Source: Acidobacteriota bacterium (GTDB lineage: Bacteria; Acidobacteriota; Terriglobia; Acidiferrales; UBA7541). From it: a stretch of DNA of 64,000 bases. The position numbers and the translations under genes were made by a program. Of the stretch, positions 16,064 to 25,789 are shown piece by piece. Each line of letters opens with the position of its first letter. Positions within the stretch are counted from its first letter, which is position 1. The stretch spans positions 1-64,000 of the forward strand of contig QHZD01000051.1 of the NCBI GenBank assembly GCA_003225315.1. Direction: 5' to 3'. A model generated the notes under the pieces. That model did not search any database. It was given only the letters and a program-made list of their open reading frames with translations, and was not told where the DNA came from.

Positions 16064-18301
16064 ATGGCCGAACAGAAACTGATCAAGCTGAAAATCAACG
16101 AACGCGAAGTGCAGGTGCCGCAGGGAACGCTGGTGATTGAAGCGACGCGGCGCATGGGGACGGAAGTGCCGTCGTTCTGCTACTACCCCGGCTTGTCGCT
16201 GCAAGCGGCGTGCCGCATGTGCCTGGTGGAAGTCGAAAAAGCGCCGAAGCTGCAGACCGCGTGCACGCTGGTGGCGATGGAAGGGATGATCGTTCGAACG
16301 GACACCGAGCAGGTGCGCCAGGCGCGCAAGTACATGCTGGAATTCCTGCTGACGAATCACCCGCTGGATTGCCCGGTGTGCGACAAGGGCGGCGAGTGCG
16401 AATTGCAGGACATGGTGTTCCGCTACGGCGCGGACTCCAGCCGTTTTGTGGAAGAAAAAATTCACCGGCCGGAAGAAAAATGGTCGGAGCTGGTTTATTA
16501 CGATGCGCCGCGCTGCATTTTGTGCTTCCGCTGCGTGCGCGTTTGCGATGAAGGCATGGACGTAAAGGCGCTGGGCGTGGGCATGCGCGGGGCGAACAGC
16601 GTGATCATCCCGAACCGCCAGGATCATCTGGAGTGCGAAGAGTGCGGGATGTGCATCGATATCTGCCCGGTCGGAGCGCTGACCAGCGGGACCTACCGGT
16701 ATAAAACGCGCCCGTGGGAAATGGCGTACGTTCCGACGGTGTGCACGCATTGTTCGAATGGCTGCAAGACCACGCTGAGCGTGCGCAACCACGAGATTCT
16801 GCGTTCAAACAACCGCGACCTGAGCGGCATCAACGGAGACTTTCTGTGCGTCAAGGGGCGGTTTGGATTTGATTTTACGAAGCACGCCGAACGCATCCGG
16901 CAGCCGATGGTTCGCAAGGGAGCCAAGCTTTATCCCGTATCGTGGGAAGAAGCGGCACAGGCCGCGGCGACCATGCTGAAGGCAGTCCACGATTCCGGCG
17001 GCAAAGACGCGATTGGTTTCATCGGCTCGAACCGCGCTTCGAATGAAGAAAATTATTTGTTGCAGAAGCTGGCGCGCACCACGTTTGGAACAAACAACGT
17101 CGACCATCATCGCACAGCCGACTACACGGGACTGATTACCGCGCTTGGCGAGCGTGCCGGCGATTCGCTACTGACAATGAAGCAATTGTACGAATCGAAG
17201 GCCGTTTTGCTGGTGGGAAATGATCCCACGAATCAGAACCCGCTTGTCGGATGGCAGATTCGCAGCGGAATCCGGCACTTTGGCGCCAAACTGTTCGTCA
17301 TCAATGCGAACGAGATCAAGCTCAAGCGCAAGGCCACGCAGTTTGTGAAAGTGTCGGCAGGCCAGGAAGCGGCCGCGCTGCGCTGGCTGGCGCATGAGGA
17401 AGGACATCTCGCGCCGGAGCTTGTTGAACAACTGGTGCAATTGAAGGCCGGGCTTGAGGCGGAAAGCGATGTCGCCGTAGCGTTCGGCGCGGAGATTTCT
17501 GGCGCGGCGATTGCTACGCTAGTAGCCTTCGGTTCGAAGCTGCCAGGCAAAACACACTACATGGCGCTGGGGGATTACGCTAATTCGCGCGGCGCCGCAG
17601 ACATGGGTGTGTTGCCGGACCGTTTGCCGGGATACGCCTACGTGGGCAGTCCGCACGCGCACACTTCCTTTGAAAAGTTGTGGGGCTGCGGACCGATTCC
17701 GCCAAAGCCAGGACTGACCACGCCGCAAATGGTGGAAGCAGCGCAAGCGGGAAAGTTGAGGGCGTTGTACGTGATGGGCGCGAACCCACTGGCGCATTTC
17801 GGCACACTGAGTCTTGGGCGCGACAAACTGGACACGCTAATCGTGCACGAAATGTTCCTCACCGAGACGGCTAGCGTGGCGGACATCGTTTTTCCCGCGG
17901 CCTCGGCCTATGAAAAGGACGGCACGGTCACCAATACTTCCGGCGAAATTCAAATGCTGCACAAAGGCGCGGAAGTGATGGGGCCGCGGAGCGATTTCGA
18001 TTTGCTGAGGATCTTATCGCATCAATTGGAAAAGTTGGGACTGGGGAAAGCGTTTCATTACAAGAATCCGGCCGCGGTGTTTGAAGAAATTCGCAAGACG
18101 GTGAGCGGCTATAACGTGCAGTCGGCGGGGCTGCTGACCGGGGGCGCGGAGCCGACGCGCATGGAATTTGCGCGGAACGGGCATGTGCCGTACGACGTGC
18201 CGGTGGGGTTGATTCGACCTGCGAAGGACACTTTGTTTACGAGCGGGACGCTGGGGCGCTTCTGCACCATGATGGAATCGCTGCCGGAGGCCAAGGCCTA
18301 G
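16064..18301 (+). CDS. nuoG: NADH-quinone oxidoreductase subunit G (locus 1)
   Basis: The 745-residue 75-kDa subunit carries electrons along several clusters. N-terminal CYYPGLSLQAACRMC binds 2Fe-2S N1b, HPLDCPVCDKGGECELQD binds N4, and CILCFRCVRVC with CEECGMCIDICPVG binds the 4Fe-4S centre N5. VCTHCSNGC and a Cys 27 residues later (NGDFLCVKG) complete the extra N7 cluster, absent in many species. The rest is a molybdopterin-oxidoreductase-like domain that binds no cofactor in complex I. It starts six bases after nuoEF. Confidence 0.95.
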   Translation: MAEQKLIKLKINEREVQVPQGTLVIEATRRMGTEVPSFCYYPGLSLQAACRMCLVEVEKAPKLQTACTLVAMEGMIVRTDTEQVRQARKYMLEFLLTNHPLDCPVCDKGGECELQDMVFRYGADSSRFVEEKIHRPEEKWSELVYYDAPRCILCFRCVRVCDEGMDVKALGVGMRGANSVIIPNRQDHLECEECGMCIDICPVGALTSGTYRYKTRPWEMAYVPTVCTHCSNGCKTTLSVRNHEILRSNNRDLSGINGDFLCVKGRFGFDFTKHAERIRQPMVRKGAKLYPVSWEEAAQAAATMLKAVHDSGGKDAIGFIGSNRASNEENYLLQKLARTTFGTNNVDHHRTADYTGLITALGERAGDSLLTMKQLYESKAVLLVGNDPTNQNPLVGWQIRSGIRHFGAKLFVINANEIKLKRKATQFVKVSAGQEAAALRWLAHEEGHLAPELVEQLVQLKAGLEAESDVAVAFGAEISGAAIATLVAFGSKLPGKTHYMALGDYANSRGAADMGVLPDRLPGYAYVGSPHAHTSFEKLWGCGPIPPKPGLTTPQMVEAAQAGKLRALYVMGANPLAHFGTLSLGRDKLDTLIVHEMFLTETASVADIVFPAASAYEKDGTVTNTSGEIQMLHKGAEVMGPRSDFDLLRILSHQLEKLGLGKAFHYKNPAAVFEEIRKTVSGYNVQSAGLLTGGAEPTRMEFARNGHVPYDVPVGLIRPAKDTLFTSGTLGRFCTMMESLPEAKA

Positions 18302-18303
18302 CC

Positions 18304-19539
18304 GTGACTTCTTTCTTGTCCTCAAATGCGGAGCTGGTCATCACGGTCGTGAAGATTGCGCTGCTGCTTTTCATCGTCCTGACAGTGAATGCATACCTGA
18401 CGTGGTTCGAGCGGAAAGTTGTGGCGCACATGCAGTCGCGCTGGGGGCCGCATCGCGTGGGACCGCACGGATTGCTCCAGCCGCTAGCCGACGGCCTGAA
18501 ATTTCTTTTTAAGGAAGATCCCACGCCGGCGGGCGCCGATAAATTTGTCTACTACCTCGCGCCTCTCCTGGCTTTGGCCCTGGCACTGACGTCGATTGCG
18601 CTCATCCCGTTTGGGCCAGAGCCATTGCCGTGGAAATTTTACGGAAAGGCAATCTATCTGGGAATTGTGTCGCCGGATGTGAACATCGGAATCCTGGCGC
18701 TGTTCGCGATCACGGCGATGGGCGTTTATGGCGTGGCGCTGGCGGGATGGTCTTCCAACAGCAAGTATCCGCTGCTCGGCGGGCTGCGCAGCTCGGCGCA
18801 AATGATCAGTTACGAGCTGGCGCTCACGATGTCCGTAGTCGGCGTGCTGCTGATGGCGGGCAGCTTCAACTTGAAGCAAATTATCGAAGCGCAGGCGCAC
18901 CATCCGGAACGTGGAATTTTTGGCTGGAATGTGTGGCCGCAGATCTTGGGATTTTTTTGTTTTTTCGTGGCTGCGGTCGCGGAAACGAATCGCGTGCCGT
19001 TCGATTTGCCCGAAGCGGAGTCTGAGCTGGTCGCGGGCTTTCACACGGAGTATGCCAGCTTCAAGTTCGCGATGTTCTTCATCGCGGAATACACCAGCAT
19101 GATCACGGTTTCGTGCTTGTGCTCGATTCTGTTTTTCGGCGGCTGGCTGTCTCCCTTCCCTGCTTCGTGGACTTTCACTCATTATTTGCCGTCGGTGATC
19201 CTGATTCCGTTCGGGCTGTGGGTGATTTTGGACGGGTTCCGCTACGAAACGATGTTCGGCCGCATTATTTTGCCGGGAGTCGGAACGGCAATTGCCGGGC
19301 TGGGCGCGGTTTTTGTCTTGCTCCCCAACGTGAATGAGTTTATTCAGGCGCCCTTCTGGCTGTTGTCCAAGATTTTTGTTTTTCTGTTTGTGTATGTGTG
19401 GATGCGCGGGACGCTGCCGCGCTTCCGTTATGACCAGCTGATGGCCTTCGGGTGGAAATTGCTGCTGCCGCTGTCCATCGTGAACGTAATTGTCACCAGC
19501 TTTGTGATCCTGGCGAGAATGACGTGGGGCGCGAAATGA
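18304..19539 (+). CDS. nuoH: NADH-quinone oxidoreductase subunit H (locus 1)
   Basis: This 411-residue membrane subunit starts at GTG two bases after nuoG. It links the peripheral arm to the proton-pumping arm and forms the quinone tunnel entrance. WFERKVVAHMQSRWGPHRVG and [20 protein letters not shown] are its signatures, the latter holding the conserved acidic residues of the E-channel. About nine membrane helices are present. It is longer than the usual 330-350 residues because of loop and C-terminal additions. nuoJ overlaps it by four bases, leaving no room for nuoI. Confidence 0.95.
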   Translation: MTSFLSSNAELVITVVKIALLLFIVLTVNAYLTWFERKVVAHMQSRWGPHRVGPHGLLQPLADGLKFLFKEDPTPAGADKFVYYLAPLLALALALTSIALIPFGPEPLPWKFYGKAIYLGIVSPDVNIGILALFAITAMGVYGVALAGWSSNSKYPLLGGLRSSAQMISYELALTMSVVGVLLMAGSFNLKQIIEAQAHHPERGIFGWNVWPQILGFFCFFVAAVAETNRVPFDLPEAESELVAGFHTEYASFKFAMFFIAEYTSMITVSCLCSILFFGGWLSPFPASWTFTHYLPSVILIPFGLWVILDGFRYETMFGRIILPGVGTAIAGLGAVFVLLPNVNEFIQAPFWLLSKIFVFLFVYVWMRGTLPRFRYDQLMAFGWKLLLPLSIVNVIVTSFVILARMTWGAK

Positions 19540-20039
19540 CCGCGCCGCTCGTAGTTTTCTTTGTGCTGGCGGCGCTGGCGGTGATTGGCGCGGTCAGCCT
19601 GATTTTGCAGAAGCACCCGATTCATAGCGCGCTGTCGTTGATCGTGGTGATGGTTGCGCTCGCGGGACTTTATCTTCTGCTGGGCGCGGAGTTCGTTGCT
19701 GCCGTGCAGATCATCGTCTATGGCGGCGCGATCATGGTGCTGTTCGTGTTCGTAATCATGCTTTTGAACGCGGGCGTGGAGGAGCACACCAACCTTTCCA
19801 AGATGGCGGGAGCGCCGGGATTGCTCCTGGTGGTGGCACTGGCGGGATTCGTGGCGGCGACGATCGCGAAGTCGGCGGAGAGCGTGCATGCCGCGCCGCA
19901 AACGGGAGAACTTGCTTCGACGCTCGGGATTTCCAACATGATTTTCAAGGATTTCGTCTATCCGTTCGAGCTGACTTCGTTCCTGATTCTCGTGGCGGTG
20001 CTCGGGGCCACGGTACTGGCCCAGCGGGAGAAAAGTTGA
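19536..20039 (+). CDS. nuoJ: NADH-quinone oxidoreductase subunit J (locus 1)
   Basis: The 167-residue protein has five membrane helices. ADIHSALSLIVVM-like HPIHSALSLIVVMVALAGLY and [26 protein letters not shown] are the NuoJ core, the latter with the pi-bulge Tyr region linked to coupling. I start at the ATG overlapping the nuoH stop (ATGA), not at the longer upstream frame. It normally follows nuoI, which is absent here. Confidence 0.93.
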   Translation: MTAPLVVFFVLAALAVIGAVSLILQKHPIHSALSLIVVMVALAGLYLLLGAEFVAAVQIIVYGGAIMVLFVFVIMLLNAGVEEHTNLSKMAGAPGLLLVVALAGFVAATIAKSAESVHAAPQTGELASTLGISNMIFKDFVYPFELTSFLILVAVLGATVLAQREKS

Positions 20040-20040
20040 G

Positions 20041-20343
20041 ATGGTACCGACGAACTATTACGTCATCCTGAGCGCGATCCTGTTCGGGCTGGGCGTGTTT
20101 GCGTTTATCTTCAAGCGCAACATCATCACGATTTTCATGTCCATTGAGCTGATGCTCAACGCCGTCAACCTCGCGTTTGTGGCGTTTAGCCAGGCTCTGG
20201 GAAAAGTCGACGGCCAGGTTTTTGTGCTGTTCGTGATTGTGGTGGCGGCGGCGGAAGCCGCCGTGGGACTGGGAATCATCATCTTGATTGCGCGCAACCG
20301 GCAAACGCTGAACGTGGAACGCGTGGACCTGCTCAAACTCTAA
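20041..20343 (+). CDS. nuoK: NADH-quinone oxidoreductase subunit K (locus 1)
   Basis: The 100-residue three-helix membrane subunit is related to MnhC of Mrp antiporters. It carries the conserved Glu of helix 2 (FMSIELMLNAVNLAFVAF) and the second Glu in [15 protein letters not shown], both needed for proton transfer. The stop TAA overlaps the nuoL ATG by one base. Confidence 0.94.
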   Translation: MVPTNYYVILSAILFGLGVFAFIFKRNIITIFMSIELMLNAVNLAFVAFSQALGKVDGQVFVLFVIVVAAAEAAVGLGIIILIARNRQTLNVERVDLLKL

Positions 20344-22364
20344 TGCCGAAATACCCGATGCTCGAATACCTGTGGATTGTTCCGCTGCTGCCGCTGCTGG
20401 GCTCGGCGGTGAATGGACTTTTTGGCGCGAAGTGGCCGAACAAGATCGTTAACTGGGTGGCAATCGGATCGACTGGGCTTTCGTTTCTCGGCGCGCTGGA
20501 AGCGGTGCGCGAGTTTTTCGAGTCCGGGCAAGTTCTCTTTCACAAGGAATTCTTCACCTGGATCGCAGCGGGCAATTTCCGCGCGGGCTTCGACCTGCAG
20601 ATGGATCAGCTCACGGTGGTAATGGTGCTGGTGGTGACCGGAGTGGGCTGGCTGATTCACGTTTATGCGACCGGATACATGGCGCATGAGGGCGGCTACT
20701 ACCGGTTCTTTTCCTACCTCAACCTGTTCATGTTTTTCATGCTAATCCTGGTGCTGGCGGCGAATTACGTGCTGCTCTTCGTTGGCTGGGAGGGCGTCGG
20801 GCTTTCGAGCTATTTGCTCATTGGATTTTACTTTCTGAAAAAATCTGCTTCGGATGCGGGGAAGAAAGCGTTCATCGTCAATCGCATCGGCGATTTCGGA
20901 TTCATGCTGGGGATGTTTTTGCTGTTCCGCGCTTTCCATACCTTGGATTTCCAAGCCATTTTCACTAGTTCAACGCTGCACGGCTGGCCTGTTGAATTGA
21001 GCGGGCATCTTGGCACTTTGACGTTTGCGTGTTTGCTCCTTTTCATGGGCGCGTGCGGAAAATCGGCGCAGTTACCTCTGTACGTTTGGCTGCCGGACGC
21101 GATGGAAGGGCCGACACCTGTGAGCGCGCTGATCCACGCGGCCACGATGGTGACCGCGGGCGTATATGTTGTGGCCCGCTCGCACATTCTTTTTGCGCAT
21201 GCTCCGACGGCGATGCTGGTCGTCGCTATCGTGGGCTGCGCGACGGCGTTTTTTGCCGCCACCGTCGGCTTGGTGCAAACGGATATCAAAAAAGTTCTGG
21301 CGTACTCCACTGTCAGTCAATTGGGCTACATGTTTCTCGCGTGCGGCGTGGGCGCATTTTCCGCGGGCATCTTTCATCTGATGACCCACGCGTTCTTCAA
21401 GGCGCTGCTCTTCCTTGCGGCTGGTAGCGTGATTCACGCCATGGGCGGCGAGCAGGACATGCTCCGCATGGGCGGACTGAGCAAAAAGATTCGCTGGACG
21501 TACGTGACGATGCTGACGGCCACGCTGGCGATTGCAGGCTTTCCGCCATTCGCCGGGTTCTTCAGTAAGGACTCCATCCTGTTAAGCGCTTTCGAGAATG
21601 AATATGGCGGCCGCAACGTTGGATATGCATTGTACGGGTTCGGACTGGCCACGGCGCTGCTGACGGCGTTCTACATGTTCCGGCTGATCTTCCTGACTTT
21701 TCATGGAAAGCAGCGGTATGACGACCACCACGTTCATGTGCACGAATCGCCGTGGAGCATGCTGGGTCCGCTGGTGGTCCTTGCGGTGCTTTCCATTATC
21801 GGTGGTTGGATGGCCGCGCCTGAATTCTGGGGCGGTGAAAACTACTTCGATAAGTTTGTAGGGCCCGTGCTTGGCGATCCTCTCTCGACCGCTCCGATCG
21901 CTCTTATAGGGTCGCGGGGCTGGAATGAAGGAGGCGCCGTCAAATTCATGCAATATTTAGCGGCGATCGCTACTTCTGTTGCACTGCTTGGTTTCGCCGC
22001 GGCGTTTTGGCTGTACATCCGCAGGCCTGGCAAGGCGGACAGTCTGGCCAAGTCGTTGCGCGGCGTGTATACCACGCTGCTGAACAAGTATTACGTGGAC
22101 GAATTGTATGCTGCTGTCATTGTCCGCCCGCTGCTGTGGATTTCGACCAATGTCCTATGGAAGGGCGCCGATATTGCGGGAATCGATGGCGCCGTGAACG
22201 GCATTGCTGAAGGCGCGACTGCCATCGGCGACGGGGTTCGTCACGCGCAATCCGGAAACACGCGCAGCTACGCAGTGTGGGTGGTCGTCGGTGCGCTGGT
22301 CGTGATAGCGGTCATCTTCTTCTGGCCATTCAGCGGAAAAGCCGTCCTCGGGATGGTGCGCTGA
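20343..22364 (+). CDS. nuoL: NADH-quinone oxidoreductase subunit L (locus 1)
   Basis: This 673-residue antiporter-like subunit sits at the distal end of the membrane arm. FVGWEGVGLSSYLLIGF holds the helix-5 Glu, PDAMEGPTPVSALIHAATMVTAGVYVVAR the TM7-TM8 Lys/His region, and STVSQLGYMFLACGVG a later channel helix. The C-terminal part has the long lateral helix and a final anchor (YAVWVVVGALVVIAVIFFWP). It overlaps nuoM by one base at 22364. Confidence 0.95.
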   Translation: MPKYPMLEYLWIVPLLPLLGSAVNGLFGAKWPNKIVNWVAIGSTGLSFLGALEAVREFFESGQVLFHKEFFTWIAAGNFRAGFDLQMDQLTVVMVLVVTGVGWLIHVYATGYMAHEGGYYRFFSYLNLFMFFMLILVLAANYVLLFVGWEGVGLSSYLLIGFYFLKKSASDAGKKAFIVNRIGDFGFMLGMFLLFRAFHTLDFQAIFTSSTLHGWPVELSGHLGTLTFACLLLFMGACGKSAQLPLYVWLPDAMEGPTPVSALIHAATMVTAGVYVVARSHILFAHAPTAMLVVAIVGCATAFFAATVGLVQTDIKKVLAYSTVSQLGYMFLACGVGAFSAGIFHLMTHAFFKALLFLAAGSVIHAMGGEQDMLRMGGLSKKIRWTYVTMLTATLAIAGFPPFAGFFSKDSILLSAFENEYGGRNVGYALYGFGLATALLTAFYMFRLIFLTFHGKQRYDDHHVHVHESPWSMLGPLVVLAVLSIIGGWMAAPEFWGGENYFDKFVGPVLGDPLSTAPIALIGSRGWNEGGAVKFMQYLAAIATSVALLGFAAAFWLYIRRPGKADSLAKSLRGVYTTLLNKYYVDELYAAVIVRPLLWISTNVLWKGADIAGIDGAVNGIAEGATAIGDGVRHAQSGNTRSYAVWVVVGALVVIAVIFFWPFSGKAVLGMVR

Positions 22365-24001
22365 TGCTGCACGGCGGACACTTGCTTTCCGTGCTTATTT
22401 TCTTCCCTGCCGTGGGAGCGCTGGCGTTGTTGTTGTTGCGCGGCGACGATCATAAATTCATCCGCATCATCGCCCTGATTGTTTCCCTTGCGGAATTTTT
22501 GTTTTCGCTGTTGATGATCCGCGCAGTGCCTGCCGGCGCCACCGGGTATCACCTCGAGGAATACGCCAAGTGGATCAACCAGCCGCCGATCAACTACCAC
22601 CTGGGCGTTGACGGAATCAGTTTGTTCCTGGTGATCCTAACGACGTTTCTAACGCCGATTTCGATTCTGGCTTCGTGGAAAAGCATCGAGCACCGCGTCA
22701 AAGAATTTTTCGTGATGCTGCTGATGCTGGAAGTCGGTGTCGTGGGCGTGTTTCTCTCGCTGGACCTTTTTCTCTTTTTCCTTTTCTGGGAAGTGATGCT
22801 GATTCCCATGGCGTTTTTGATCGGCATTTGGGGACACGATCGCCGCGTGTATGCAGCGGTGAAGTTCGTGCTTTACACGATGGCCGGCTCGATCCTGATG
22901 CTGGTCGGCATCGTCTGGTTGTACAACGCCACGGGCACGTTCGATCTGCCGACGATTCAGACGCTGCTGCATACACCTGCGTCGCAAGGTGGCCTGGAGC
23001 TCGCGCCGAGAACCGAAGCGCTCCTCTTCCTGGCTTTCTTTCTCGCGTTTGCAATCAAGGTGCCGCTCTTCCCCTTGCACACCTGGCTCCCGGATGCGCA
23101 CGTGGAAGCGCCCACGGCCGGGTCGGTGATGCTGGCAGGGGTGCTGCTGAAAATGGGGACGTACGGCATGATTCGCTTTTGCTTGCCGCTCTTCCCGGAA
23201 GCTTCGCGCCGCGCTGCGGGCTGGGTGGCAGTGTTGGCGATCATCGGCATTATTTACGGCGCGCTGGTGGCGATGGTGCAGCCAAACTTGAAGAAGCTGG
23301 TCGCCTACTCGTCCGTCAGCCACCTTGGCTTCGTAGTGCTGGGGATTTTCGCGTTCCACAACATTTCCATGCAGGGCGCGGTTTACCAGATGCTGGCGCA
23401 CGGAATTTCGACGGGCGCGCTCTTTTTGCTCGTCGGCATGCTGTACGACCGGCGGCACACGTTTGAAATCAGGGAGTACGGCGGGCTGGCCACGCCGATG
23501 CCAAAGCTTGCGGCGTTCTTCCTGTTTGTGGCTCTCTCCTCGCTGGGATTGCCGATGCTGAATGGTTTCGTCGGCGAATACCTGGTGCTACTCGGCACGT
23601 ACCAGCGGCACTGGGGCTGGGCTTCGTGGGCGGCGCTTGGCGTGATTCTCTCCGCCTGCTACTTGCTATGGTCGTATCAACGTGTGTTCTTCGGCGAGAT
23701 CACGCGGGAGAAAAACCGCACGCTCCCCGATGCCTCCGCGCGCGAGAAGTGGATTCTCGCGACCATGGCCGTTGTGACGCTGTGGATGGGCATCGGCTCG
23801 ACGTTTATCACCAAGCGCACAGCGGCTGCGGCGCAGGACGTAATTGATCAGGTCGAGCCACAGCGGCCTTATGAGGCTGCGGCGCCGAACGTATTCAAGC
23901 CTAACGTTGTAAAGCTGAACGGAACCACGTCACAGGCCAGCCGAGACTCTGCAAGTGCGGCGGCAAGAGTCACTTCGAGGGAAAGGCTGGAAGTCCGCTA
24001 A
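22364..24001 (+). CDS. nuoM: NADH-quinone oxidoreductase subunit M (locus 1)
   Basis: The 545-residue antiporter-like subunit starts at the ATG overlapping the nuoL stop. LFFLFWEVMLIPMAFLIGIWG holds the conserved Glu and HTWLPDAHVEAPTAGSVMLAGVLLKMGTYGM the Lys-containing channel. The C-terminal tail, from about residue 500 (PYEAAAPNVFKPNVVKLNG and on), is a 45-residue soluble extension not found in most NuoM. nuoN starts on the next base. Confidence 0.94.
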   Translation: MLHGGHLLSVLIFFPAVGALALLLLRGDDHKFIRIIALIVSLAEFLFSLLMIRAVPAGATGYHLEEYAKWINQPPINYHLGVDGISLFLVILTTFLTPISILASWKSIEHRVKEFFVMLLMLEVGVVGVFLSLDLFLFFLFWEVMLIPMAFLIGIWGHDRRVYAAVKFVLYTMAGSILMLVGIVWLYNATGTFDLPTIQTLLHTPASQGGLELAPRTEALLFLAFFLAFAIKVPLFPLHTWLPDAHVEAPTAGSVMLAGVLLKMGTYGMIRFCLPLFPEASRRAAGWVAVLAIIGIIYGALVAMVQPNLKKLVAYSSVSHLGFVVLGIFAFHNISMQGAVYQMLAHGISTGALFLLVGMLYDRRHTFEIREYGGLATPMPKLAAFFLFVALSSLGLPMLNGFVGEYLVLLGTYQRHWGWASWAALGVILSACYLLWSYQRVFFGEITREKNRTLPDASAREKWILATMAVVTLWMGIGSTFITKRTAAAAQDVIDQVEPQRPYEAAAPNVFKPNVVKLNGTTSQASRDSASAAARVTSRERLEVR

Positions 24002-25468
24002 ATGCTTCCCCGCGTTATCGACGCGTATCGAGTGCTTCCGGAACTGGTGTGGTGCGGCTTCGGCGTGCTGGTGATGTTGATGCAGCCGTTCGTGCGCAGC
24101 CGTCACTTCTTTACGTTTCTGGCGCTGATCGGCGCGCTGGCGGGAACGGCGGCATCGGTGACTTCAGCAATGCATGCGGGGCCTGGTTTTGACGGTCTGG
24201 TGCAGTCCGATTCGTTCAGTTTCTTTTTCCGGCTGCTGGTAGGGACCGTTGCGTTTCTGGTGGTTCTGGTGGCGGAGCCATATCTGGAGCGGGAACGGCT
24301 TCCCTTCGCGGAATTTTACGCGCTGCTGCTGTTTGCCACCGCGGGAATGGGCGTGCTGGCATCGGCACAGGAGTTGCTCACTGCGTTCATCGGCCTGGAG
24401 ATGAGTTCGATCTCCAGCTACATTCTTGCGGGGTATCGCCGCGATTCCTTGAAGTCCAGCGAATCGGCGATGAAGTATTTTCTGCTTGGCTCGTTTGCGA
24501 CGGCGTTCTTTCTCTACGGGATCGCGCTGGTGTACGGTTCGAGCGGAACGACCAAGCTGATCGGGATGGGCTCCGAAGAGCTCTTCCATAGCACGTATTT
24601 CGAGCTTGGGCTGGCGATGATTCTGATTGGCCTGGGCTTCAAAGTAGCCGCGGCGCCTTTCCAGGTGTGGACGCCGGACGTTTACGAAGGCGCACCGACG
24701 CCGGTGACGGCGCTATTTTCCGCGGGACCGAAGGCCGCGGCATTTGCGCTGCTCTTGCGCATCTTTGCGACGGTTCCGGCCGCCACGCACTTCTGGTTCT
24801 GGGCTTTCTGGGCGCTAGCGGCGCTGACGATGTTCGCCGGGAACCTGGGCGCGCTGGTGCAGACCAACGTCAAGCGGCTGCTGGCGTACAGCTCGATTGC
24901 GCACGCCGGCTACATTATGGTGGCGTTCGCGGCGGTTACGTTCATGGCGCGCAGCGGAGCGGCGGAAGCAGCGCCGGCTTACGCCGCGGTCCTTTTTTAT
25001 TTGCTCAGCTACGCGCTGGTGAAACTGGGAGCGTTCACCATCGTTTCGCAACTGGGTGGCGCGGGCGAAAAGAATCTTTCATTGGACGACTATGCGGGGC
25101 TTTCGCAGCGGCAACCATGGGTTGCGGCTGCGCTCAGCGTGTACCTGCTTTCGCTGCTCGGGCTGCCGGTGACAGCGGGCTTTTTCGGAAAGTTCTACAT
25201 CTTCAAGGCAGCGGTGAATTCGCACTTGCTGTGGCTCGCGGTGCTGATGGCGATTAACAGCGTGATCGGGGCTTACTACTACCTGCGCGTGATCGTGGTG
25301 ATGTACATGCGCGAGTCCAGCGCGGAGGCGGCGTCGGCCCCGCCCGTGGGATTTCCGCTCACGGTGAATTTCGTCTTGGCGCTAACGGTCGCGGGCACGC
25401 TTTACTTCGGACTCTTCCCCAATCAGGTTCTGAACTTCATTCTGCAGCCCACGCTTCTTGGCCATTAG
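24002..25468 (+). CDS. nuoN: NADH-quinone oxidoreductase subunit N (locus 1)
   Basis: The 488-residue third antiporter-like subunit closes the locus. LLTAFIGLEMSSISSYILAGY contains the helix-5 Glu and PFQVWTPDVYEGAPTPVTALFSAGPKAAAFAL the Lys channel. LLAYSSIAHAGYIM is the next signature. It directly abuts nuoM. About 400 bp of noncoding sequence follow before the convergent atpE. Confidence 0.94.
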   Translation: MLPRVIDAYRVLPELVWCGFGVLVMLMQPFVRSRHFFTFLALIGALAGTAASVTSAMHAGPGFDGLVQSDSFSFFFRLLVGTVAFLVVLVAEPYLERERLPFAEFYALLLFATAGMGVLASAQELLTAFIGLEMSSISSYILAGYRRDSLKSSESAMKYFLLGSFATAFFLYGIALVYGSSGTTKLIGMGSEELFHSTYFELGLAMILIGLGFKVAAAPFQVWTPDVYEGAPTPVTALFSAGPKAAAFALLLRIFATVPAATHFWFWAFWALAALTMFAGNLGALVQTNVKRLLAYSSIAHAGYIMVAFAAVTFMARSGAAEAAPAYAAVLFYLLSYALVKLGAFTIVSQLGGAGEKNLSLDDYAGLSQRQPWVAAALSVYLLSLLGLPVTAGFFGKFYIFKAAVNSHLLWLAVLMAINSVIGAYYYLRVIVVMYMRESSAEAASAPPVGFPLTVNFVLALTVAGTLYFGLFPNQVLNFILQPTLLGH

Positions 25469-25582
25469 CCAGGAAGGCCTCAGCGGCGCGTTTGGAGTGC
25501 GGCAGCTTGCTCCCGCTTTTCTTTTTCCAGGGCAGCCAATTCGGCCTTCAAGTCACCTAAAATCCCTGCGACAAAATCGTCC

Positions 25583-25610
25583 TTGACGAATCTCTAATCT
25601 GTGATATACT
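25583..25610 (+). promoter_or_regulatory. Sigma70-like promoter of repeat module C
   Basis: TTGACG (25583-25588) and TATACT (25605-25610) are 16 bases apart. The predicted transcript starts near 25617 and would end at the hairpin at 25639-25663, giving an RNA of about 45-50 nt. The spacing and flanks (CTCTAATCTGTGATAT) resemble the module A promoter (CTCTTTAACTTGTGCTAT). Confidence 0.5.
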
Positions 25611-25638
25611 TCATTCTGTAGATAACTGCGCATGCACT

Positions 25639-25663
25639 GCGGGAGCTTCCTCCCGCTTTTTTT
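25639..25663 (+). terminator. Strong rho-independent terminator in module C
   Basis: GCGGGAG (25639-25645) and CTCCCGC (25650-25656) form a perfect 7-bp stem with a CTTC loop, followed by seven Ts. It can end either the short module C transcript or read-through from nuoN. Confidence 0.75.
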
Positions 25664-25708
25664 GACACGAATCCCGGCTCTTCCTTACCCAAAACAACCA
25701 AAATCGCT

Positions 25709-25789
25709 CTCTTTAGAATCAGCAACTTACGAAATGCTTTTCTTGTAAGTCCCTTGTTTTGATATTTATACGAAATGATGGCGGGGGTG
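25709..25789. repeat. Intergenic repeat module, diverged copy C
   Basis: TTTAGAATCAGCAACTTACG (25711-25730) matches the TTTAGAATNAACACTTAYG core of copies A and B. A second, weaker unit (TTTATACGAAATGATGG, about 25767-25783) runs into a G-rich tract at 25782-25796. It is clearly more diverged than A and B, but has the same order of promoter, hairpin, repeat and G-tract. Confidence 0.5.

Noticed and set aside
15206-16792. 528-codon minus-strand frame opposite nuoEF and nuoG
   Set aside because: It is antisense to strongly conserved genes and is His/Arg/Ala-rich, as shadow frames in GC-rich DNA usually are.
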